A DNA stretch of 64,000 bases, taken from positions 18,608,501-18,672,500 of the forward strand of contig NW_024466607.1 in assembly GCF_017591425.1 (NCBI RefSeq), written 5' to 3'. The stretch comes from Ochotona curzoniae. Lineage: Eukaryota; Chordata; Mammalia; Lagomorpha; Ochotonidae. Shown here one piece after another: positions 10,087 through 20,233 of this stretch. The position numbers were made by a program, and so were the translations under genes. Under the pieces are notes generated by a model. The model had not been told where the DNA came from. It did no database searches and saw nothing but the letters and a program-made list of their open reading frames with translations. Each line of letters begins with the position of its first letter. Position 1 is the first letter of the stretch.

Positions 10087-10217
10087 GCGTCCTCCGCCCT
10101 CCTTCCTTCGGCGCCCGCCTCCTCCCCGCCACCTCTCCTCCTCCCGCCTCCTCTCCGCCCGCCTCCCCTCCGCCCCCCACCCCCTCACGCTCTCCGCTCC
10201 TTTTTTTTTTTTTTTTT
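10087..10217 (+). repeat. Pyrimidine-rich promoter tract ending in T17
   Basis: About 130 bases are dominated by CCTCC/CCGCC units on the + strand and end in an uninterrupted T run at 10201-10217, roughly 155 bp before the start codon. Such tracts can exclude nucleosomes or adopt triplex DNA; a function here is inferred. Confidence 0.7.
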
Positions 10218-10373
10218 GCTCCCCAAGTGAGCCCGGCGCGCGAGAGGCAGGCGGGGCGGCGCGGAGCGGAGCCGGCAGCCCGGCGCGCTCGCCCACCGCC
10301 CGCTCCGCGGAGCTCCCGGCCGCCGCTCTGGTCGCCGCCGCCGCCGCCACCGGCGCGTCGGAGGGAGCCTAGC
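10218..10373 (+). promoter_or_regulatory. CACNA2D3: Probable 5' UTR / transcription start region
   Basis: This GC-rich leader lies between the T17 run and the ATG. It includes a GC box (10253-10259) and a (GCC)n run at about 10333-10348 just before the start. There is no in-frame stop between 9852 and the ATG, so the sequence does not force the annotated start; family homology and Kozak context do. The exact cap site cannot be read from sequence. Confidence 0.45.
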
Positions 10374-10495
10374 ATGGCCGGGCCGGGCTGGCCGAGCCGC
10401 GCGTCCCGGGGGGCCTCGGCGCTCCTCACCGCCGCGCTTCTCTACGCCGCGCTGGGGGACGTGGTGCGCTCGGAGCAGCAGATCCCGCTCTCCGT
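10374..10495 (+). CDS. CACNA2D3: CACNA2D3 coding exon 1 (alpha2delta-3 N-terminus, signal peptide)
   Basis: This exon encodes 40 full codons plus two bases (GT) of codon 41. The protein starts MAGPGWPSRASRG, runs into a hydrophobic stretch (about residues 14-28, ASALLTAALLYAALG) typical of a cleaved signal peptide, and ends SEQQIPLSV. I recognise this as the N-terminus of CACNA2D3, an extracellular, membrane-anchored auxiliary subunit that raises surface expression and alters gating of high-voltage-activated calcium channels, mainly in neurons. The start was chosen because it matches the family N-terminus and sits in a strong context (AGC ATG G, A at -3, G at +4). The donor is GT|GTAAGT at 10495/10496. 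Reading through it hits an in-frame TAA within the donor at 10497-10499. The VWA, Cache and C-terminal anchor regions lie outside the window. Only about 4 percent of the protein (exons 1-2) is present here. Confidence 0.95.
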
Positions 10496-11254
10496 GTAAG
10501 TGCTGGCTCCCGTGCCGCCTCGGGGAGGGGACACGGCTACCCGCGACCCGCTGTGCTCAACTTTGGGCGCCTGCAGGTGCGGCTGGGCAGGACCTGCCGC
10601 GGGCGCCTGCCTCGCCTCGCGCACCTGCCTGCCGGTCCGGCGCGGGGCGGAGAGGCCGGGATGGCATCCTATCACCCCGACTCTCGGGTTGGCGAGAGCG
10701 ACCTGCAGAGGCTCTAACCTCAAGTGACAGCTCCAACTTCGAAGCCTGTTTACCGGATCTAACTTCCACGGGCCGTTTCTTGTCCCTCACTTGGCGATTT
10801 ATTTATTTTATTGTGGGGGGGAGAAGTGGGGGTTGGTGGCGGACAGGGCATGGAAGAGGATGGAGAGGATGTTCCCGCTGGTATTAGCCGGGTGCTGCTT
10901 GTTTGGGTGGTCGAATCCCCCAGGCATTTCTTCAAATGCACCGCAGCGGGTCCTGGAGAGCGTGGAGGTGTGTGTGTTGTGGGGGGTGAGGGGTGGACTT
11001 GGCGCGGTGAACTCCATGACCCCCCGCGGGCCCCTTCCCGCACCGTGCTCTGCAGTTTGGAGCTGGCCGTTTGCGGCGAGGCGCTCTTCTTCTTTTTTTT
11101 TTTTTTTTCTTTCCTTTTTCTCTTTTTCTTTCACATTATTTCTCCCTGCTCCTTCGAGCCACAGCCCGGGTATGTGTGTGTGTGCCAGTGCGCGCGTGTT
11201 GGCTGTGACACGGCGGCGGTTGCATTTCTATCTCTGCCCTTTCTTCCCTGTTAG
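10496..11254 (+). other. CACNA2D3: CACNA2D3 intron 1 (759 bp)
   Basis: This short phase-2 intron begins GTAAGT and ends TTAG. Its first 250 bases continue the CpG island. It contains a long T/C-rich stretch at about 11086-11152, a TG-rich stretch at 11169-11182, and a normal pyrimidine tract directly before the exon 2 acceptor. There is no interspersed repeat. Confidence 0.9.
11086..11152 (+). repeat. Polypyrimidine tract in intron 1
   Basis: A T/C-rich stretch with a long T run centred on 11093-11108, about 100-170 bp before the exon 2 acceptor. It is a possible PTB/U2AF binding region or simple low-complexity DNA. Confidence 0.6.
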
Positions 11255-11336
11255 GGTGAAGCTGTGGGCCTCCGCTTTCGGTGGGGAGATAAAATCGATC
11301 GCTGCCAAGTACTCGGGCTCGCAGCTCCTGCAAAAG
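11255..11336 (+). CDS. CACNA2D3: CACNA2D3 coding exon 2
   Basis: The 82-base exon supplies the last base of the split valine codon and 27 further codons: VKLWASAFGGEIKSI, then AAKYSGSQLLQK. Joined to exon 1 this gives PLSVVKLWASAFGG, the alpha2delta-3 sequence as I know it. The acceptor is a pyrimidine-rich run ending CCCTGTTAG|G at 11254/11255. The donor is CAAAAG|GTAAGG at 11336/11337, leaving phase 0, so exon 3 should begin with a full codon (expected KYKEYEKDV). The segment lies in the mature extracellular N-terminus, before the VWA domain. No frameshift or stop is present. Identity is from recall of the human protein, not a database search. Confidence 0.95.
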
Positions 11337-14300
11337 GTAAGGTTTCCGTGGTGGCGGAGGAAGCACAGAAAATGGAGGAGGCAGGTTGAGTTTTGCAAAC
11401 AAACGTGAGCCGGCAGCATCACCAGTTATGTCAGAGGAGTCTCTGATCCCTGGGTTCCTTGGCATTGTACTGTGCAGCGGCTTCTCCCTACCAACCGGTT
11501 ATTTTTAGATGACACTTGATTCTAAACACAAAGAAAAGCAGGCTACTCACTTGCACCGTCCTGGCTGAGGCTCCTCTCGCACTGCCCGAATGGCTGTTGC
11601 AGTATAAGGGCAGAGGTACCCCCCCACACACACACACCCCTTTTCAGAAAATGCCAACCCCATCCAAGGAGGGGCAGAGTCAGTGTGTGTGTGTGTGTGT
11701 GACCAGTCCTTCCACCTTGCCTGGGGCAAGGGGGTGGCGGTGGGGTCCAATGAATGGGAGAAGGATGCTGCCCTGTTATTTGTCATCCCTGCAGTTGTAC
11801 AATCCCATTATTCCCCAATCATCTAGACTCAGAGCTGGGATGCATTACATCATTACAGATAAGGAGAATGAATGTGGTTATCTTTCCACTCAGCTGCACT
11901 GCCGGGTAATAACCTAGGAGAGCAGTCCACAAACTTAAGAAATTGGTCTCCGTCCATATAATTCTGGAGAGTAATGAGAATGGAGAATTGATTATTAGGC
12001 TTTTATCAGAAGCTACATCAATTTTAATTCAAACAGGCAGCATTATGCTTAAAATTACATGGTGGGATCTTCCCTCCAAGAAATAGAGGCAAGGCTTTGG
12101 CTGAGGAGGAGGGACAAGAGGGGGTTAAGAGCATTTCGACTTAGCGCATCGCGGACCACAGCCATCCAAACACTGTCTTGACGATAGCAAATACAATTGG
12201 TCTCTAGGGGATAATTCTCTGAAAGTGGGTATAAACGGCTTAAATTGTTAACTTTTAAGCGTTTTTAAATGTGGCTTTTTTTGGGGCCGATGTACCATAT
12301 GTGTTATGCATGCTGCCTGCTAACCAAGAACCTGTTTTATTTATGGCACTCCATTTCAGAGAGTAGCATTTTGGGGGATATTATATGAAACAGTTTGTCA
12401 CAATGAAATCTAAATATCATAACAGAGTATCAGCCCACCGGGAGATGGCAAAGTTATTCTAGCTTAAAAATTGCCAATAGCCACATTCCGGGGAGCCACC
12501 TGAAAGAGCCCCCCTGTTTGGCAAGGAGTTCCTTGAGTGGTAGGTGGTTGATAACTAAGATGCCTTTGTGGAAGCTGATGATGGACTGACCTTTAACCCG
12601 CCTCCGAGGTAATGAAAATTAACAGCTTCCTGACCCCCGTTCTTTCCCTCTGGACCAGTCTGGACTCAGTTTTGGCATCTTGCCTGCCTGTGTGTGTACC
12701 GTGGCATTGTCTGTGTATCTACCTTACGCTTTTAAAGAAGGGAGCGTTTTGTGTAACTTTAAGGAGATCTTTCTCATCTGCATGTTGGTAACAACTCTGG
12801 GAAGGATCCGCTCAGAACCCGTGAATACTTTGTGGGTTGTGCTTGCATGTCTTGTATCTCACATTTGGTAGGAGCCCACAAAATAGATTCTTCTTTTCTG
12901 GAAAGTTCACGCATGCACACATACACTTGCACGACATGTACTGCATAAAACCCCATCACCCTTGTTATTGGCTACTCTATAGGAGCAAATTGGAAAGAGC
13001 TAGAAAGCTGCTCTGAGCCCCCAGTTAGCATCCTTTCTGATACCAGATTCCCAAGCCTTGCTTGGCTTTTGTCATGTCTGCAGCCTGACAATTGTGTAAT
13101 TATTTCCAGCTGTTTATGGCTTTGTTATCCTTTCTTGCTGCAGCCTGGCATCTTTGTGATCTGAATGTGAGGGCAAGGCAAGGTGTGGTCTGGCTCTGGG
13201 TCACAGGGTGGGAATTCGTGGCAGCCCTGGGACACCAGTGGTCAGCTCCAGGGGTCTTTGAATAGCCCCGTGGCTTTGGGTGGCTTGCCTAGGGCTCCCA
13301 TAAATGACAAGAAGGGGCGTGCTAGACCACTTGGGGAGCATTATTGCAGGTATCTGGTGGCCTTCTTGGCCCATTGCCTCCCGAGGTGACTGTGTTTGTG
13401 AAGCAAAGGATGTTGGCTTAGGGAGAGAGTTTCCTGTGTGAATGGGAGATCTGAGGTATTAGGAGTGGGGTGACATACTGTCCTGTGGACATGCAAGGAG
13501 TTGTTTGCTTTTCTTTTGCAGCTTATTTCCAAGCTTCTGGCTATTTGTGTGAGAAATTACTTCTGTAAGTCAAAACTCTGTGCACTTGCCTATTTTGCTA
13601 CATTGTTAACAATTAAGACGCTCCAAAGTAAGAAAACTCAATTGGAAAACATGTTAACACTGCATTAAAAGGACTCAAAGGGAACAATACCTGTGTTGCT
13701 TAATGGACTGTAATTGCATTTTCAAGACATAGCAATTTAAACCTGGTTTTCAGTTATGTAAAGGATATTGTATGCCCACTTATAATTTCATGCAGTTTCT
13801 TTGATTGCCACATCATCTTGTAAATCAGTGTAGTATGTTCATTTTTAGTCAGTTTTGCAGCAAGGCATAAACTTTACGAAGTCGTGATTGTGAAAATAAG
13901 TTAAATGATAATTGGCCATCTCTTTGGAGGTGTTTGGAGACTGGCACAACCGCCATCCGAGGAACGTGTTTTTATCAGGTGCTATAACTATAACTGGAAG
14001 TAGCACCATTGTTTCTGACTTCATCAATATAAACATGAGGCATTTCATGAGGATCTCATTGCCACCTTAGAAAGGCACGGATTTCAGTTGCTTCTTTCAT
14101 TTGATCCCTTACTTTAGTTTAGGATAAATGCTTTAAGCATTTGATATGGGACTTTCCTTGTTTTTTCTTGCTTTTGTCTTTGTTGAGGACAGGGATAGCA
14201 GCCTATTCGTTGCTTATGGAGAGGACCTTTTCAGTTTTCTTGAATGCAGGAAGGCATGCATGGCTTTGCGAACTCTGTGTTTTTGGCGTGAAAAGGAAGA

Positions 14301-15465
14301 GCATGATTTACGTGTTGCTGGAGTTGAGGGGTAGGGAAGATTTTTGCCCTTGTTAGAGGGTTCCACCCATGGAGGGGAACTGCCTGTGCTGCCCTGTGTC
14401 TGCTTGCTGCCTTCCTTAGCTGGCAGATTTTGTAGAATTTCAGTTCGCTTTGACTTTTAATGAGCTTTGCTGTGTGACACACGCCTGCTAGCATGGAGCT
14501 GTTACCCTGTTAATTCTCTTTTCCTGCGAGTAATGCCCTTTGTTTGGGTTCTTTTTGGGGAAACAGTTTCATTGCCTCTGCATCTTAGGAGTTAGAGAGT
14601 AGCATTGTCAGAGGCCCGGGAGGCTGGGCTGTTAAACTTCATGAGCTCCACACCTGTGACAGTCACAATAAAAGGTATTAAACTGACATGATTCTCACTT
14701 CATCCTTCTTGGGGAGGATCGCTAGGTGCTGAGTTTTTTCATTATATTTAGATTTGCACTTAGAGAATGACTGTTCATGGGAAGGAAGGGCTCCAGTTAC
14801 TTTCTCCCACAAATTGTGGTGATAACTGCACAGCGAAATCACAGGTCACACATGCCCCGCCGTTAGCAGCAGGGAAGAGCCCCCACTGGCCTCGGAGGCT
14901 TCCCGCAGCACTCAGGGGGTGCAGGCTTCCTGGAATGCACAGGCAGGTTTCTGGGCGATCAGCTGTTTATTGAGAGGGCAGCTTTCATGCAGAACACTCA
15001 GTGTCTCTTTCTATAGGTCAGAGTCAGCAAAGTAAAAGGTTGGTTCCTTAAGCCATTTTTATAATTATGACTTTTCATCAATGTGGAAATCAATAGACTT
15101 CTACATAACTGAAAAGGAGCGTTCACCTCTCTGAAGTGGGCAGTGGTGTGTGCTGCCCGTGGGAAGCTTGGCACCACAGAGGGAAGGGAGCTGCTAGCAT
15201 GCCACACATTTTGGTTGAATAAGCTTGGTCTCTTGCCACCCCGAAGGAGAGATGCCTCCAGCCCTGCGCTAATTTATAGCGTCGCTTCAGGTGACTGGAA
15301 TTCTTCCCAGAGTCTGGACTTTTCTAGAATGATGGTTTTCGAGCCTTGCAGGGTGGGTTGTTGGCCTTGTTAGCTCACCAGGATGGGTGCTGAGCAGGGA
15401 GCACCATCGCGGGTTGGGTTCCTGTATTTGGTGTCCAGTTGGGACTTGCATATTCACACTCGGTC
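11337..15465 (+). other. Repeat-poor proximal intron 2
   Basis: Over 4 kb without a recognisable CSINE, MIR or LINE, apart from a short CA run (about 11621-11636) and a GT run (about 11683-11701). The AT-rich, unique stretch 11930-12480 looks like non-coding sequence under constraint. Position directly behind the promoter favours intronic enhancers; this is inference from repeat absence and texture only. Confidence 0.5.
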
Positions 15466-15480
15466 ATTTGCTTCATTTTT
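15466..15480 (+). repeat. Target-site duplication, left copy
   Basis: ATTTGCTTCATTTTT, repeated exactly at 15831-15845 after the SINE. Confidence 0.9.
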
Positions 15481-15830
15481 TTTATAAGTTTTGTTTTTTA
15501 AAGATTTATTTTTATTATTTTTTTCTTATGTTTTATTGGAAAGGCGGATATACAGAGAGGAGAGACAGAGAGGAAGATCTTCCGTCCGATGATTCATTCC
15601 CCAAGTGAGCACAACGGCCAATACTATGCCGATCCGAAGCCAGGAGACTCTTCCAGGTCTCCCACGCGGGTGCAGGGTCCCAAAGCTTTGGGCTGTCCTC
15701 GACTGCTTTCCCAGGCCACAAGCAGGGAGCTGGATAGGAAGCAGGGCCACCCGGATCAGAACCGGTGTCCACATGGGATCCCGGGCGTGCAAGGCGAGGA
15801 CCCTAACCACTGCGCCACCGCGCCGGGCCC
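15481..15830 (-). mobile_element. Full-length young CSINE (minus)
   Basis: T-rich tail and AAAGATTTATTTTTATTATT, then AGATCTTCCGTCCGATGATT, ending ACTGCGCCACCGCGCCGGGC with intact CpGs. Perfect 15-bp target-site duplications (15466-15480, 15831-15845). It is the minus-strand counterpart of the copy at 2569. Confidence 0.95.
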
Positions 15831-15845
15831 ATTTGCTTCATTTTT

Positions 15846-18600
15846 ATCTGAACTTCTCCCCCTCCGCCCTCTCCTCCTCGTCTCCTCCCCTGCCCCCTTT
15901 TTTTTTTCTTTCTTCAAATTTATTTTCTTCCAGCTGTGGTTGACTTTCTCTCATGGGGAATCGCAGCAGGCTGTGTTGCTCAGTAGATGCCTGGGTGCCG
16001 TCCGTAATGAAGGGAAATGGAAATGGTGGGATGCTTTTCTTATTGGGGGGGCGTTGGATTTTCATTCTATCATATTTCTTTTAAATTTTTGACTGACACA
16101 TTAACATTTTTTCATTTTTATGGCGATCAGGTGATGTTTTTATGTGCCGGTATGCTCTGCTGTGTCTAACCTGGGTAAACATACCCTTCTCTTTAAGGAT
16201 TTAACACTTTTTGGTAAAAAGTCACTCACACTCCTTCTTCTAGGTTTTGCGTTATTTTTTTTTTTTTTTAAGAAGTGAAATATACAGAATGTTGTCATTA
16301 TTTCCAGTCCCGGCTCTAGAATGGGAGACCAGCATGTCTTATTATTCCCGGACTAGAACTTAGTGCCCGTTAATCAGCCTTTTCCCTTGTAGTTATGACT
16401 TTTATAATCTGTTAATATGGGGATTTCGCTCTGGTTTTAACTGATTAGTTCTAATACCAGTTTGATTTTAGGCAGACGTGTGAATAGCGAAGCAGCTAAT
16501 AATTAATTCTCAGACTTAGCAGGCATGGGGGAACGCAGTTAAAGTTTCCAGTGTTGGATGATGATGTCACCGTGGATTAGGATGAACAGAAGTAGAGGCA
16601 GTGGGAAAGTTTATCCCCGGTACTTGTAGCTCTCCCAGGGGTTTCAGCTCCCCCTGCCAGTTTGAGGCACATCCTCACAGAAATGCAGGTGTGGGATTTT
16701 ACCCTTCCTCAGGTGTGACTGCTTTCTCAGTCGGTCCTTCGTGCTCCCACTTGACACTGATGAGGGAGCCTCTTCACATGCTGGGCTGCCTAGAAGCCTG
16801 CCTTCTCACGCTGAGTCTTTTGTCCAGATTTACCATAAGGGATGCCACCAAGCGGATCCTTAATTCACCCAGGCACACATCCAGCTAGTGGCAAATCAGA
16901 CTTTCTCCAAGGGTCCCCCACCTTCTGTAGCTACTGTGCTTGTCCGTTATGACGACTTCCTGGGTTGAGACCCAGTGCACCTGCTCCACAGAGACATCTA
17001 GCTACTTGTGTGTTTGCCGGGGCACTAGGATGGGACTTACAGATTGACTCTGACCGGGTCCATGAAGAGCAAATAGCTATTCTAAAATGCCATGAATTAA
17101 CATGTGAGATTCTCCCTGATGCCCCATTAATGGAAGTTTTTCACAAAGACATCTGGCTCTATGTTTTATAGTGAATATTTTACATTTTGCCAAAGGATAG
17201 GACAAGCTCCTAGGATTGGGTTTCTGGCAAAACAGAATCTTGGTAAATCTTCCTGAGTCTGTTCAGCAAGGCTAAGCCACTCTGTCAAGGGAAGAGCCAG
17301 AAGCAGTGGCACCGAGGAGGATGCTGGATTTTTTGGGAATTTCCCTGGGGATTCTGTGGGCTACAGCCTCTCCCTGGGACAGGGGAGAGGGTGACTGTTT
17401 CTGGATGTAAAGTTGGACTCAAAGGCCCAGTGAGAAACAGCCTGCTGGCCCGTGCGGCCTCTTCGCTAGGTGTACTGGGCCTTGACACAGAGGGTAGGCC
17501 CATGGCAGCCTGTCTGTTTTTTAGAAGACATATTTTACAAGTATGACTTTGGGGCAGGTCTAGTGTGTTTTTAATAGACAACTAACAGTTTCCTTTTGCT
17601 TTGAACACTCAGGCGCTTGTTCCAGGGCTGTTTAAATCAGGTGCTACATTTCATCAGGTATGTTAAAATTTGTCCATTGAACAGCTTCTCCATTAGCGCA
17701 AATCAAGGTGATGAACTTGTGAGTGTGACATTCAGGGCTGTGTCTGCAAGGAGTGTGTTCTCTTGACAAGGAATGGAATATTTATCTCAGCTCCATGGTT
17801 GGAAAGCAATGCCCTCCCAAGGTTAAAAGAGCTGATGTCCAGGTAAATGATCCGGACAGACAAATTGGGCAAGGCCGTCTGTGCTATTGGCTCCCAGAAC
17901 TGACCTCTGATTCTCCATTGTAGGTGAAGCTACCCACAGTAGGTGCTTGCGGCTTGCATGCATCATGACCTTTATGTATGTTAAGTTTGGGTATGTGCTT
18001 CCACCACTACAAAGGGATGCTGCTCTTCACAAAGAGTTCCAGATTCTGTTTGCTGGCAGGGAAGACTGGTTCTGTCCTCCTGGGTTGCTGGAGAGGTTGG
18101 CTTGAAAGAGTGTGTCAGCACAGGAGGACAGGACAAAGTGACCCACCCTACCAGCCCAAATTGGTTCAGCGCCTGGGATGTTGTTGGCAGCTGGAATGGG
18201 AGGACTGTGAGACTGGGACCAGCTATGTCATTTGTAGGGGCTATTGTAACACGTGGAACCCCTTGGTAAAAAACTGAGGCAGTCAGCTTGATGACAGCAG
18301 GGGGCCTACGATCACATACAGGAGTCCTAGGGCTCCCCTTGAGTTGGCTTTTTGTTTTGCCTACTGGGTCCTTCCATCCTCAGCCGCGTTGCTCACCTGT
18401 GTGCTATCTTCAGGGAAACGTGAAGTAGTAACAGGTGGAGAGCTCAGCGCCCTGCCCTCTGGAGAGGGGGTCATCTTTGGAGATGCTGTTTCATTTAAGG
18501 AAAGGTTACCTTCTCAGGATCTCTGCTCAGCTCTTCAGTATGCATTTGCTCAGTGGCCTGGGGCAAATTAATTTGAGAATACAAACAGGTAACATTCAGT
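15846..18600 (+). other. Intron 2, mostly unique
   Basis: No coding exon recognised. T-rich stretch at about 15898-15930 and a T run at about 16256-16270. Sequence around 16090-16560 is AT-rich and unique. No SINE. Confidence 0.5.
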
Positions 18601-18735
18601 ACAGCCAGGAACTACCATTCGCCCCATTTCACATACTGAAAAACTGAGACTAGCTGGAGTGAAGTGGCATCCCCAAAGCGACTGAGATGGACTTCTGGAA
18701 CGAGTCTGCTTGCCTGCCGCAATGCTGCATTCCCT
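18600..18735 (-). mobile_element. MIR fragment (minus)
   Basis: CCCCATTTCACATACTGAAA then AACTGAGACTAGCTGGAGTG matches the reverse of the MIR core and 3' part. Confidence 0.6.
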
Positions 18736-18887
18736 CATCTTTGTGTGATCTTGTTTGACCTCAGTTCCTGTTTGGAAAAGAAAAAACACATCGAAAGTAA
18801 GTAAATACCTGCATTTCCCCCACTGCAGGGGTGTTTGGGTGGATTACATGAGATCACATCTGGGAAAAGACTAAAGAAACAAAGCCT

Positions 18888-19110
18888 GGGACGACCGACT
18901 TGAGGTTAGAAGCACTTAGATTTGAGTCCCGGATTTGCTGTTTATCGTAGCAGGGTCACCTTGGAGTTGAACATTTCTGAACCTGCACCTTTCAATGGGA
19001 GTAGAGGCTGGTTCTGTTTTTGTTTTTGTTTTTTTTTTTTTTGAAATAAAATATGCAAAGCACTCAGCACAGTATCTTGCCTATCAAAGGCCCCCCTGGC
19101 CAGTGAGGGG
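18888..19110 (+). mobile_element. MIR (plus) with T-run insertion
   Basis: TTAGATTTGAGTCCCGGATT, GCAGGGTCACCTTGGAGTTG and ATATGCAAAGCACTCAGCAC follow the MIR order. A T-rich run at about 19017-19041 interrupts it. Confidence 0.6.
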
Positions 19111-19917
19111 CTGTGGTCATTGCTGGTTGCATTATGCAGATACCAGCCTTCAGATGCCCCTCCTGAGCAGCGTGGGGGCCTGGCTCCCTGTGTGACTGTG
19201 GAGGCAGTGGCTGAGCCAGCCTGTGCATGGGTAGATGTGGGCCAGGTGTTGGCAGCTGAACCCTATCTAGTATCTGATAAAGATCCTTAGAGCAGGAGGA
19301 GGCTGCAACAGCCAGGGCAGCTCCAGGATGTGCACCCTTCTGGGGAGATCAATTCCCTCATTCCCATGGGCTGTGGGGGCACCTGCCCAGAGGAATCTGT
19401 CAGCCGAGGAACTGGTTTGCCTTCCTTCATCCTGGCTATCCCTGCTGTATGGGCAGTGGCATTGGCCGGGTCTGCCCTTCAGCCCAAGTGAAGCCTGCAA
19501 GTCGCAGAAGAGTCCGTGGCCCCACGTGTGTGCCCTGCTTGGAAACACACTCTGAAATCACTGCCAACACTCCTGAGTCCTGATACCCTGTGGAGCTATG
19601 CGCCAGGCACTTCAACCTGCTAGACCTCTCCAAACAGGGGTGGCAGCAAGGGGTTGGAGGCAGAGAGCAGCTGGAGGTCAAACAGGGGGTTTCTCCTGGG
19701 TGTGGTGGTCGTCCTGCAGTGCCCGCTGACCACCTGCCAGGAGGAGCAGTGCTTTGTAGGGGCTGCCTCTGTCAGGAAACCTCTGAGGGGCTGAAGGGCA
19801 CCGCATGTCCCTTGGCATTCCTTGTTGGCCCTGCCTGTCTCTCCAGATCTTCCTTGGCAGGCTCTGTTAAGTTTGGCTATAAACCTTTGCAGTCCTGTGC
19901 TGATCTTCATTTAAAGC

Positions 19918-20233
19918 AATTTTATTTAAAGATTATTTATTTGAACAGGAGATTTAGTGAAAGAGAGAGAGGTATCATCCTTCTCCTGGTTCATTCTCCA
20001 GATCGTTGCAGTGGTCCAGGCTGGACAAGGCTGCAGCAGGAGCTCTGAGCTCTATTCTGGTCTTCCATATGGGTACAGGGACCCAAGCACTTGGGCCACT
20101 TTCTCCTGCTTTTCCAGGTGCGTTCGCAGGGAGCCGGATTAGAAGCACAATGTCTGTGACTCAAGCAGGTGCCCCTAAATGAAATGCCATTGCAGATGGT
20201 AGCCTTGCCAGCTGTGCCACAATGCTAGCCCTA
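19918..20233 (-). mobile_element. CSINE (minus)
   Basis: TTTAAAGATTATTTATTTGA tail, GAGAGAG block, CTCCTGGTTCATTCTCCAG, reverse body, and head ending GCCACAATGCTAGCCCT. Confidence 0.8.

Larger units (their letters stand above)
8480..10740. promoter_or_regulatory. CACNA2D3: CpG island promoter of CACNA2D3
   Basis: GC content and CpG density rise sharply from about 8480 and fall after about 10740. The island covers exon 1 and the start of intron 1. It contains no recognisable interspersed repeat and no clear TATA box near the presumed start site, which fits a dispersed-start CpG island promoter. Several GC boxes (GGGCGGGGC or close variants) lie at 8526-8534, 9939-9947, about 10055-10064 and 10253-10259. 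Island edges are judged by eye. Confidence 0.85.

Noticed and set aside
9329..10429. 366-codon ORF on the minus strand through the CpG island (also 250 and 259 codons in other frames)
   Set aside because: Several frames on both strands are open together because the region is GC-rich and stop-poor. The products are low-complexity Arg/Gly/Ala/Pro sequences and the ORF runs antisense through exon 1.
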